Positions 34,672 through 42,447 of a stretch of DNA of 64,000 nt are shown piece after piece. The position numbers were made by a program, and so were the translations under genes. The notes under the pieces were generated by a model that was given only the letters and a program-made list of their open reading frames with translations, was not told the DNA's origin and did not search any database. The stretch comes from Deltaproteobacteria bacterium (GTDB lineage: Bacteria; Desulfobacterota; Binatia; Binatales; Binataceae), in assembly GCA_021780755.1 (NCBI GenBank), contig JAJXYF010000035.1, forward strand, positions 186,001 to 250,000, read 5' to 3'. Numbering within the stretch: the first letter of the stretch is position 1; every line of letters starts with the position of its first letter.

Positions 34672-36114
34672 TCAGACGCTCTCATGTGTTGAAGGAATGC
34701 GAGCCTGCCGCAACAGATCGCACATGTGGCTCGTTCTTCCAACGTTCCCAACTAGCACAATTCCTCCACGTCCTCCTTCAAGCGACTCAACAAGCGCTCG
34801 CAGCTCTTCTAACCCTTTCGCTACGTCGAAACGGTGAAATACGTCGGCTTCTCCAGGGTAGATCATCCGACTCGATTCGGGATGATGCTGTCTGTGCAAT
34901 TGCACCACCCACACTTGCTCGCCGTCGAACACCCATTCCATTCGAACCGGCCCCATCGCGCTTTGCGCGTTGGCGAATGAGCTCTGAACCGCAGCAAGGA
35001 CTTCCCGTGGTAGTTCTTCGGGCGGAACCTCTCCTTGCATAAACCGTTCTCCGGTCCCAGCAACCCCTTCGATGAGAGCTTGCCCAGAATCTAAGGTCCT
35101 CAATGCACCAGAGTAATGGGCGTCTACCGCTGCTTGACAGATGATAGAGGCCAATTGAGTGCCGTCGGGGTCCTCAGTATTGAGGAGTAGGTAAGGATCT
35201 GTCCAACCCCGTCTGGTAGAATACTTGCCAGGTACCTGTTCTGTGGGACAAGTTCTTAGCCAGATTTCGCCAGTGCCGGTGTCTCGACCAAAACGAAAGG
35301 GAGCTGCTCCACGGGGTACGACGAGCGTACTGGGAACAGTCAAACCCGCAAGATCAGCAACCAGTAGCCCAAAAGCCTTATCCCCTATAAGACGACTGAA
35401 TCGATTAGGCCACCTAGGGAACCTTTCGTCGATGCCCGGATTCGAGAGATCCTCGATTTCCCAGAGCAAGGTGTGAGAATTTCTGTACCCGCGGCGGAGC
35501 GGGTGGACACTAAATTCCACCCTACTTTGAGGTGGATATTCCAGTTCTGGATCGAAACCGTAGACTGTCTTGAGCAGTTGCCGTCCAAGGTCTCTGTCGA
35601 TTGCTATAACTCCAGGCTCTTCAACACATCGGGGCGTTGCTCCCGGTGCGAATTCCATTATTTCTCCGTGCACGACACCCGATACACCCCCATCGTGGAC
35701 ATCTATCGTCTCGTTAACGATTGTGTTGAGTCCTTTCTCCTTGAGCTGATGAAGGGCTCCCATCACTTCGTCGACCGTCTCCAATGCATATAGAAAAGTA
35801 CTTCCTTTTGATGCCTTCGTACTATAACTTCTGACGTTCACTCTTCCTTCTGACGACATCCGAAAGAGAACGGTCAAAGCCTCGCGTGCATTAGAAAACC
35901 TGTGGTCTGGTTTGTATCCTCTGATCACCGCGTGCCGCTGTTCTAATTTGACCGAATAGCTAACGAACTGTGCCGTGTTCGCAACCTTGCTAAGAGCCGC
36001 GAGTCGAGAATCCTTCTGATCGCTGAACTCTTCCGAGAAGCTTCTGTCACCGATCAGAAATCTTAGCTGCGGATTCCGCGCTATCGTCGGGTGACGTGGA
36101 TGTTCTTCGCTCAT
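34672..36114 (-). CDS. ATP-grasp/PEP-synthase N-domain-like protein
   Basis: 480 residues. HDGGVSGVVHGEIMEFAPG near 140 and MEWVFDGEQVWVVQLHR near 415 resemble the ATP-grasp nucleotide-binding part of PEP synthase/PPDK: the SGV turn, then the E-W-xxDG-xxxxxQ strand-loop. Between them are RVEFSVHPLRRG and HTLLWEIE. The phosphohistidine and PEP-binding domains of full PEP synthase are absent. It is the third gene of a leftward cassette; its ATG overlaps the stop of the second gene by 4 nt. I infer an ATP-dependent ligase or phosphotransferase acting on a nucleotide-like or protein substrate. No named family can be given. Confidence 0.6.
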   Translation of the reverse strand: MSEEHPRHPTIARNPQLRFLIGDRSFSEEFSDQKDSRLAALSKVANTAQFVSYSVKLEQRHAVIRGYKPDHRFSNAREALTVLFRMSSEGRVNVRSYSTKASKGSTFLYALETVDEVMGALHQLKEKGLNTIVNETIDVHDGGVSGVVHGEIMEFAPGATPRCVEEPGVIAIDRDLGRQLLKTVYGFDPELEYPPQSRVEFSVHPLRRGYRNSHTLLWEIEDLSNPGIDERFPRWPNRFSRLIGDKAFGLLVADLAGLTVPSTLVVPRGAAPFRFGRDTGTGEIWLRTCPTEQVPGKYSTRRGWTDPYLLLNTEDPDGTQLASIICQAAVDAHYSGALRTLDSGQALIEGVAGTGERFMQGEVPPEELPREVLAAVQSSFANAQSAMGPVRMEWVFDGEQVWVVQLHRQHHPESSRMIYPGEADVFHRFDVAKGLEELRALVESLEGGRGGIVLVGNVGRTSHMCDLLRQARIPSTHESV

Positions 36115-36716
36115 ACGCCGCTACGTGGCTCGAGTTTCGTTGTTAGCCTCTCGATGGCTTGACGATGCACTGTAGAGTCATGTCCCGCTAGATGCAGCTC
36201 ATCCAGGGCCGATTCAATCAGTCGCTTGCCGCTTGCCATCGTCACCGCTTTCAACTGTTCATCAAACATCATCAGGCGCTCTTCACAGCCCACCAGAAAT
36301 TCTTGGATGCAGCCGGTGCTGTATTCCCAGCCGTTCAAAAAGACGATTTTGTGCACAAATTGCTGAATCACATCGCGCCAAAGGTTCCTATATTCCGATT
36401 GGCTCCAATGACGAAACTCAACTTGTGTGGGATCGATAAGAGGCTCTTTGAGCTGCTCGCGTAAGCGATTGATGATCGGCCGGACCCGATTTCGGTTAGC
36501 AAGAACCACCTGGCGTGAGTCGTGCGGTACGCAATCCGGAAAGACGTCAATGGTGGGCTCGTGTTTATTCTCATAGAACTGTCGGCCCGTGGTGATCGGT
36601 GTCGCAACATAAATGGCGGACTTTTCCGGCAGAATTGATCGGAAGACGGTCAACACGTCCTCAACGCTCTGCGAATCAGTATCGACTCCGATGGTATTAT
36701 TCCGCTTTCTGGACAT
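36111..36716 (-). CDS. Nucleoside 2-deoxyribosyltransferase-like (DUF4406-like) protein
   Basis: 201 residues. SAIYVATPITTGRQFYE near 33 is the N-terminal strand and substrate loop of the nucleoside-deoxyribosyltransferase fold (S-x-YVA-P-x-T). IVFLNGWEYSTGCIQEFLVG near 124-143 matches the conserved L-x-GW-x-S-x-G-x-x-x-E segment that holds the catalytic Glu. Proteins of this fold cleave N-glycosidic bonds of nucleosides, nucleotides or NAD and occur as effectors in several immune systems. It is coupled to the ATP-grasp-like gene by a 4-nt overlap, with the AAA+ gene 39 nt upstream. Confidence 0.68.
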   Translation of the reverse strand: MSRKRNNTIGVDTDSQSVEDVLTVFRSILPEKSAIYVATPITTGRQFYENKHEPTIDVFPDCVPHDSRQVVLANRNRVRPIINRLREQLKEPLIDPTQVEFRHWSQSEYRNLWRDVIQQFVHKIVFLNGWEYSTGCIQEFLVGCEERLMMFDEQLKAVTMASGKRLIESALDELHLAGHDSTVHRQAIERLTTKLEPRSGV

Positions 36717-36755
36717 TCATACTCCACGAAATCTATTTCAGAGCCCCATTAAGCG

Positions 36756-39008
36756 TTAGTGGTCGATCTTCTTCATGATCTCATCAGCACGATCCTTGAG
36801 TGCCGGATTCTCGCGGGCAATGTCGCAAAGATAGGTAAATTCGATGATAGGAACCTGGGGAGGCTTAGGAAGACGCTTCCCATCGACGAGCTCAAGTCCA
36901 AATCGTGAAGTATATGTTGCGAGCCGGATCTCCGGAGTCCGCTCACTTATGTAGTTTACTAACCCGTCGAAAGCTTCCTGGGCCAATGCTCTCCCTGCGA
37001 ACGTTCTCTTGATCGCGTCATTCAATTCAGGAAACGTAAATAGTGCCGACTTTTCGACTGCGGCCTTCCAGGACTCGTGGGAAGGTCTATTCCAATTTCT
37101 ATCCTCTAGCTGTTTCGTTAAAAATCCTTCTCGGCACAGTTTGTCGGGCGGCAGCACTGGGATCCGGTCGTCGATCCGGCCGTGTCTCTTCGCCGCCGGA
37201 TCTATCCGATCTTCGTAGTTTGTTGCGACGACAAATATGCACCTCTCCAGCCGACGCAACGTCCGCAGCTTGGTCAACATACTCGGAGTCATGAATTGGA
37301 AGATATCATCCTGACGGGCATATTCTGGTGAGTCTCGATCTAGCAAAAGGCGGTCTATTTCATCGAACAACACAACCTTTTCAGAAAGCTCTTGTAGCGA
37401 GCTGAAAATGACTTTGGCACGAGCCTCTACGCCCTGATCCCCACGTTCAATAAAGTCGCTAGGGCTCAGGATGATGAGTTCCCAGCCTAGCATTGCTGCT
37501 AGGTATTCCGCGAATGTCGTCTTTCCGGTTCCTGGGGGACCGAACAGCAGTAAGGAATATTTGGCGTCGCTGGTACGCAACGACGCTCTCGGTGCTATAA
37601 AGTCAGTCCAGATCGCCCGATAGAGTTGCACGGGGCGACAGGGTTCGCTCTTTTCGCAATCCACTTCGGTCTGCGGCATGTACGTTTTTAGCATTGGACG
37701 TGCACGGGTAAAGTTTGCAGCGTCTAGAAGATCTCTCTGAAGCTGCTCTCGAAGGAGCGCACGGTAGTGGACCAAGAAAAGGAGGACTTGGCTCGTCTCC
37801 CAGACGTGGATGCAGTGACGAGTATTGGTGTGCTCCGAGCTCCATCCCGACACCGAGCCTTCAGATATTGGCACGAGAGATCGCTGTCCCAGTAACCACT
37901 GAGCGTACCGTTTGAGAATTGAATGGACGGCGCCGAAATCTATGGCTCGCGAATCATCCGAAGCGAGTCTTTCGGAGATGCGGAGAAGCGAACTGAAGAC
38001 TTCGATGGTGAGGGGCAAAAGGGCGCGTCCTCTTTCATCGGAGAGAATGGGGCGATACGGACGCAGATTGGGATTGTGTTGTTGCTTCTCTTGAACTACG
38101 TCGAGCACCCTCTTCAGAAGACGTTCGATTCCTAACGACTGCGGCTCGCAGATCAATAGTCCCTCGAGAGCGAAGATCGTTTCTGGGGCGTCAAAGCTAC
38201 TATCGGGAATGCTTGCATATGAGAGGTGCTCGTGAAGACGACCTTCGAACCAATCCCGTATCTCAATGAGAGGCCTTTCATCACATCGCCCCAAGCGCCT
38301 CAGCAAGCAGTACATCTGAAGTCCGCGTAGCAGCGGGAGAGCGTGCGCCGACGCTAAGTTATCTTGGGTTTCCAACTTGAATTCCCACGGAGTCTCCAGA
38401 GCCGTGAAGGCACGCTCTCGAAGTTGGTCGATCCAAGCATCTTCAAGATTCACGGCCTCAAGAATCCAAGATAGTGTAAAAGGATCGTTTCTTCCGAAGG
38501 TACCGGACCCAGTGAGCCGCCCAGATCTCGCTATTTCCTCATTAATCTGCTTCGCTATTTCAGCGGTCGTCTTCTCGACTAAAGGTCGAAACCACTGGCG
38601 AAGTCTGGCCCAAAGCTCTCGTTTGCTCTCGGGCTCAACGTCCTTGCCGGCGATGCTGGCAATTAGGTCTTCGTCGGGTCGTGCGAGCATTGGTGTCAAA
38701 AGCCCCACGTTTCCACTCGACCAGCGCAGGAGTGGTTCGGCACCCGCTATTGCTACGACCGAGCTCTGGAAATCTCCGAGTAGCGCTCTTAGCGCGAAGA
38801 GTACCATCGCATTTGTGCTGAAAGAGTACTTGTCGGCAGCTGCAGGCCGTTGATCACGATCGAGTCGATATGGCCAAGCATTGCGCACGTGGTCAAACGC
38901 GAGACTGAAGCTATTAAACACCGCGCCAGCTGTTTCGCCGATCTGTTCAATCTCGCTCTTGCGAGCGGGCATTTGATTTCGCACGTAATCTTCGAGCAGT
39001 ACTGCCAT
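36756..39008 (-). CDS. AAA+ ATPase with long N-terminal sensor-like region
   Basis: 750 residues. The first ~470 are helical without a known motif. The AAA+ module starts with LLLFGPPGTGKTTFAEYLA (Walker A ~488) and continues with KVVLFDEIDRLLLDRD (Walker B ~544), VVATNYEDRIDPA (sensor 1) and RHGRIDDRIPVLPPD (arginine finger region). This is the classical, ClpX/FtsH-like clade. It is the first gene of a three-gene leftward cassette lying between the integrase and the tRNA. I infer a sensor/remodeller that controls the glycosidase-like and ATP-grasp-like partners. Confidence 0.75.
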   Translation of the reverse strand: MAVLLEDYVRNQMPARKSEIEQIGETAGAVFNSFSLAFDHVRNAWPYRLDRDQRPAAADKYSFSTNAMVLFALRALLGDFQSSVVAIAGAEPLLRWSSGNVGLLTPMLARPDEDLIASIAGKDVEPESKRELWARLRQWFRPLVEKTTAEIAKQINEEIARSGRLTGSGTFGRNDPFTLSWILEAVNLEDAWIDQLRERAFTALETPWEFKLETQDNLASAHALPLLRGLQMYCLLRRLGRCDERPLIEIRDWFEGRLHEHLSYASIPDSSFDAPETIFALEGLLICEPQSLGIERLLKRVLDVVQEKQQHNPNLRPYRPILSDERGRALLPLTIEVFSSLLRISERLASDDSRAIDFGAVHSILKRYAQWLLGQRSLVPISEGSVSGWSSEHTNTRHCIHVWETSQVLLFLVHYRALLREQLQRDLLDAANFTRARPMLKTYMPQTEVDCEKSEPCRPVQLYRAIWTDFIAPRASLRTSDAKYSLLLFGPPGTGKTTFAEYLAAMLGWELIILSPSDFIERGDQGVEARAKVIFSSLQELSEKVVLFDEIDRLLLDRDSPEYARQDDIFQFMTPSMLTKLRTLRRLERCIFVVATNYEDRIDPAAKRHGRIDDRIPVLPPDKLCREGFLTKQLEDRNWNRPSHESWKAAVEKSALFTFPELNDAIKRTFAGRALAQEAFDGLVNYISERTPEIRLATYTSRFGLELVDGKRLPKPPQVPIIEFTYLCDIARENPALKDRADEIMKKIDH

Positions 39009-39177
39009 TCAAGACTGGCTCCAAAGGCTGTTCAGCACGCACTATACAGGCCGTCGGATCGTCGGAGAAAGCCGCCGCGGATCAACAACCAACAGGACGT
39101 CCGTCAATTCGAGAAGAATACCATTAGCGTCGTCCATCAGGGCCAATCCCTGGGGTTTCTCCCTGATCCATTGACGC

Positions 39178-39228
39178 TTGACAAATTCGGACAGTTTTCG
39201 GACAATACGGCTGTCCGATGTTGTCCAA
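39178..39228. promoter_or_regulatory. Phased GGACAR sites and possible outward promoter at the element end
   Basis: GGACAG (39189-39194), GGACAA (39200-39205), CTGTCC (39211-39216) and TTGTCC (39221-39226) are spaced 11, 11 and 10 bp, so they lie on one face of the helix, two in each orientation. They end 27 bp from the tRNA 3' end. TTGACA (39178-39183), 17 nt, GACAAT (39201-39206) overlaps them and would fire rightward out of the element. Integrase/excisionase arm sites or an operator are both possible. Confidence 0.5.
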
Positions 39229-39252
39229 AAGCCAAATAGTGCGTGATTTTAT

Positions 39253-39328
39253 TGGTGGAGCTGACGCGGATCGAACGCGCGACCTCCTGAATGCCATTCA
39301 GGCGCTCTCCCAGCTGAGCTACAGCCCC
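39253..39328 (-). tRNA. tRNA-Ala (anticodon GGC)
   Basis: A complete 76-nt cloverleaf on the minus strand. Acceptor stem GGGGCTG/CAGCTCC, D arm GCTC/GAGC, anticodon stem CCTGA/TCAGG with loop ATGGCAT (anticodon GGC), 5-nt variable loop, T arm GCGCG/CGCGT with TTCGATC, and an encoded CCA. Its 3' end faces the mobile element, the usual arrangement when a tyrosine recombinase integrates into a tRNA 3' half and regenerates it. Confidence 0.97.
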
Positions 39329-39405
39329 ACCACCCGGCGAGACCCACCAGCTAAGCGAATCGAATGGGCGGAGTCAATCGCGGTCGCCGAAATCCGCGCG
39401 ATGCC

Positions 39406-39801
39406 TTACGGTTTCGAGCTCTGCCGCAACTCGATCACGTTGCCGTCGGGGTCGCGAATCCAGAGTTGACGCCCGACCATCTTCTGCGCCTCGGGCGTCA
39501 TCTTCGCGACCATCTTCGCGCCATCGAGATACGGCAGCCCCAACTCCTCGACCCGCGCTTTGGTGGCGTCGAAATCCTCGACCTCGATCGCCATGTGCGG
39601 GCCGGTCGGATCGATTCCCTCGCGCGGCTCGCCCCCGATGATGTGCAGGGCGTTGTTGCCGATGCCGTACCATTCGCCCGGAATATTGATTTTCGGCCGC
39701 GGGATTTTCGGCAGTCCGATCACGTTCTCATAGAAGTGCTTGGACTTCTCGACGTCGCTGACCCTGACCGCAACATGATTGAGTGTGGTGGTCTTAATCA
39801 T
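39406..39801 (-). CDS. VOC-family (glyoxalase/dioxygenase-like) protein
   Basis: 131 residues forming one VOC unit: LNHVAVRVSDVEKSKHFYE (first metal His), GPHMAIEVEDF (second His) and LWIRDPDGNVIELRQ (metal Glu). The three ligands H-H-E are present, so it is probably metal-dependent, like glyoxalases or small dioxygenases. The substrate is unknown. It is the first chromosomal gene beyond the tRNA, on the same strand, with no operon partner. Confidence 0.88.
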   Translation of the reverse strand: MIKTTTLNHVAVRVSDVEKSKHFYENVIGLPKIPRPKINIPGEWYGIGNNALHIIGGEPREGIDPTGPHMAIEVEDFDATKARVEELGLPYLDGAKMVAKMTPEAQKMVGRQLWIRDPDGNVIELRQSSKP

Positions 39802-39930
39802 TATTATTTCTCCGCCCGGACTGGTTATCGGCCGGCCTTCGACGCCCGGAGCGCGCCGTACCGTTACCCTCTCTGTAATCGATCCGGCGCCCCGCCCGCA
39901 AACGGCTTTTTCACCGCTTGACGCTTTTTT

Positions 39931-40140
39931 GAGTGTTTGACGCTCGCGCTGAGCAGCCCACAGTCTTGACCTGATTTTTCGGACTGCTCGATCCCGCTAT
40001 CAGCGTGCGAATATTGCCCATTTTCAGCCCTTTGAACAGGGCGAAGCTTTTTCAGTGATTAATGTACGCGTTGAGCGGCTTACCAGTCGTGAGTTGCTTT
40101 TCAGGGCCACTCGATTTCGCTATCAGTGGATTGCTTAATC
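39931..40140 (+). repeat. Dispersed intergenic repeat, copy 1 (two partial units in tandem)
   Basis: Unit one begins GTGTTTGACGCTCGCG and contains GCTCGATCCCGCTATC and AGGGCGAAGC. Unit two (from about 40051) begins TTCAGTGATT and has the diverged core CTCGATTTCGCTATCAG. The same modules recur at six more places to the right. Confidence 0.75.
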
Positions 40141-40579
40141 TCGCCATAGCACTCCCGTATCGCGCGCCTGCCGCTTGCGCAATCTTCCCGATTTCTACGT
40201 TGGCGAAGACAGAGTCCCGTCTGTTGATTTTGTAAAATAAATTTTCACGCGAATCGATGCGGGCGGCATCGATGAATACTACACAAAGCAGTGTAGCATA
40301 ACTCGTGGCCTTTCACTGGTTGACGAACAGCCGTAGCGGGCGGTTTTGAATTCAAGGAATGAGGGCGGCTATTTCTTGTATGCTCCAGACGTGATCCGAA
40401 ACCCCGCTTCCGTCGCTTCTCTGGTCAAGGAAGCGGGGTTGGCGCGGAAGGCAAATACTTCGGCCCGAATACCATGTAACGCGCCGATTCCAGTACGACT
40501 TCCTTGGAACTTCAAAATGCTTGCTCATGTTGGTATGAGCGTAGTATGACTCGCTAATCTAACCAAGGAAGCTCGTCGA
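40141..40579 (+). promoter_or_regulatory. 439-nt leader with four inverted repeats
   Basis: AT-rich stretches alternate with perfect inverted repeats: ATCGATGC/GCATCGAT (40253-40260, 40266-40273), CTACAC/GTGTAG (40279-40284, 40291-40296), a 12-bp pair AACCCCGCTTCC/GGAAGCGGGGTT (40400-40411, 40429-40440) and GCTCAT/ATGAGC (40523-40528, 40535-40540). No gene is convincing here. The last repeat lies 39 nt before the next start codon and looks like an operator. Confidence 0.5.
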
Positions 40580-41443
40580 GTGCCAAAAACAGTGACTGTA
40601 GACTTCTGGGACGTGCTCGATTTAGAAGGCAATCCTTTCGATTTGCTTCCGATCATACAGGCAGCCGGCGAAGCGCAGCTATCCGAACGAATGAGGCCGC
40701 GCTGGGCTGGCCAGATAGATTATCTTGCCGAAGTCTTTCCTAACCGATCTAACGTGTCAGGTACGGCGGCTTTGATCCGAACCGAAAATTGGCCCGGCAA
40801 GGTCAACACGGTCACTGGTTCGCTTAATGCGCTCGGTTTAGCCGAAAACGAAGAAGTTCGCGAGGACATGAGTTTCCATTTCGATAGGTCCTTGCAGACC
40901 CTCGTGACACAGCGCCAGCAGTTCTTTCGTGCTTCTCGACTGACCGCCCTTTTGCAAGAGATTACGAGGGCGCAATTCGTGATCTCGCCCAAGCTGCGGA
41001 GGGACGCATATCAACGATTCAGGGGAATGACGCGAATCGCAAAGGTCGAGATCAAGGTGCGCGGACCTCTAAACGATCCGGACTTTGCTAGGACCGTCCC
41101 CGCGATGGCGGGATTTATTGACGATGCCACTCAGGAATGGCACGCGATGGAAGTTGCTCTATCCCTTTCGATGGGCCAAGCAAAAGCGCAGTCACTCGAT
41201 CGGCCGATTATGCAAAGAATAGTCAACTTTTTTCGACGGGACGACAACGCGAAAAGCTTGGTTGTATCTGGTAATCACGGCGACGGGCCACCCGAGTTTG
41301 TTGATTTCATTAACGATCGACTGATTTTCTCTGGTAAGGTAGAGTACTCTGAATCCGGCAAGCAACTGGATCGCGTGAGATGTCGGCAACTTCTAGCAGA
41401 AGCTATCGAGACCCAACGGAGCTATTTGACGAGCCGACTGTAA
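40580..41443 (+). CDS. Hypothetical soluble protein, first gene of a two-gene unit
   Basis: 287 residues, GTG start with AAGGAAG about 9 nt upstream. No family recognised. The N-terminus TVDFWDVLDLEGNPFDLLPI and a long region of alternating strands and helices suggest a globular cytoplasmic protein. No signal peptide, Walker or nuclease motif is visible. The downstream membrane-protein gene overlaps its 3' end by 64 nt. A soluble sensor with a membrane partner is the layout of many abortive-infection pairs, but that reading rests on layout only. Confidence 0.6.
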   Translation: MPKTVTVDFWDVLDLEGNPFDLLPIIQAAGEAQLSERMRPRWAGQIDYLAEVFPNRSNVSGTAALIRTENWPGKVNTVTGSLNALGLAENEEVREDMSFHFDRSLQTLVTQRQQFFRASRLTALLQEITRAQFVISPKLRRDAYQRFRGMTRIAKVEIKVRGPLNDPDFARTVPAMAGFIDDATQEWHAMEVALSLSMGQAKAQSLDRPIMQRIVNFFRRDDNAKSLVVSGNHGDGPPEFVDFINDRLIFSGKVEYSESGKQLDRVRCRQLLAEAIETQRSYLTSRL

Positions 41444-41937
41444 GGTCGTTGCCGCCACGACCGAGCTTCGCTCTCCGGGTGGAAAGGTGGGCGCCTTGGC
41501 TATTAGCGGCTTCCGCGTTTGCTGGAGTTTGGTACTTTCCGAATCTATGGCTTCTCAAGGCTGAGTGGAAAAGCGATCTGCTGACAAATGTTATCGCCGC
41601 AAGCACGATTCTGGCGGCTTATCTTCTGACCGCGGCAACGATACTGCCAGCGGTTGAAGAAAAAGCCATTATTCAAAAACTCCGTGCGGCAAAATATTAT
41701 GGCTACATCGTCGACTATATCGCACGCGCCGCAAAAGCCGCAGGCTCCCTCCTCGTCCTTTCGGTAATTGCGATCCCGCTAACCAAGGTAGTCTCCGAAA
41801 CTGACCGACTTAAAGACCACGCCGACCTACTGAATCAGATTTTCTCGGCCACTTGGTGGGCTCTGGCTATCTTGTCAGTTGGCTTCGTTTACATCGCGAC
41901 GCGAATCCTGTTCCGATTGCTTCGCGCACCTCGCTAA
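41380..41937 (+). CDS. Hypothetical membrane protein, second gene of the unit
   Basis: 185 residues with about four hydrophobic segments (around 35-50, 65-85, 115-135 and 155-175). It has a cytoplasmic-looking N-terminus and a short basic C-terminus (RILFRLLRAPR). The ATG at 41380 overlaps the previous gene by 64 nt and has a poor ribosome-binding site; a TTG at 41449 just after the upstream stop is the alternative start. Not recognised as a transporter. If the pair is a defence system this would be the membrane-disrupting effector. Confidence 0.55.
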   Translation: MSATSSRSYRDPTELFDEPTVRSLPPRPSFALRVERWAPWLLAASAFAGVWYFPNLWLLKAEWKSDLLTNVIAASTILAAYLLTAATILPAVEEKAIIQKLRAAKYYGYIVDYIARAAKAAGSLLVLSVIAIPLTKVVSETDRLKDHADLLNQIFSATWWALAILSVGFVYIATRILFRLLRAPR

Positions 41938-41970
41938 TCCTGAATCGAATTCAAAACCGCACACTACTCG

Positions 41971-42290
41971 ATTTTCAGGATGCTCGATCGTGCGATCGTC
42001 ACCGGCATCCTATATCCGCATCGAGCACCCTTTTGACAGGGCGGAGCTCGCATTTTTAGCAAAGGGAAGTCTGACCTCTATCCTTGAAATCGCTCGCTCC
42101 GCTCGCTGTGCGCACGTCGCAGACTCCTTTAGCTCGACTCCGCTGCGCTTCGTCTAGTGGGAGGTTTCAGGGAACTATAAGTTTTGAGTTCCGCGACAAC
42201 TTCTGGCCTTCATATCGCGCGACGCTCAATACGTCGCCGCGTTAGCGCGCGGAGGACCGCGCGAGATCCTTCACTTCGTTCAGGATGACG
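41971..42290 (+). repeat. Dispersed intergenic repeat, copy 2 (diverged)
   Basis: It contains GGATGCTCGATCGTGCGATC and CCTTTTGACAGGGCGGAGCTC, then after a unique stretch GAGGTTTCAG, GAACTATAAGTTTTGAGTTCC-like sequence near 42164-42200, and finally the 31-nt module at 42260-42290 that recurs exactly at 60332-60362. No gene overlaps it. Confidence 0.65.
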
Positions 42291-42311
42291 GCCGGGGACG
42301 TGACCTACACC

Positions 42312-42367
42312 CGCCGAAATGCCGACGGGAGTCGGCATTTCGGCGACCTCTCCTTGGACAAGGAGAG
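42312..42367. repeat. Two adjacent perfect hairpins downstream of gcdH
   Basis: First: a 15-bp perfect stem (42312-42326 with 42331-42345) and the loop GGGA. Second: an 8-bp stem CTCTCCTT/AAGGAGAG (42348-42355, 42360-42367) with the loop GGAC. They are REP-like and may stop transcription from gcdH; no U-run is present on either strand. Confidence 0.6.
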
Positions 42368-42447
42368 GGGTTCAAGATCCGCGCGGGAGTCGGCCATGCG
42401 GGGCGGGGCGGGTGGTTAATCGAAGGCACTCGCGCGCCGGCGGGCTG

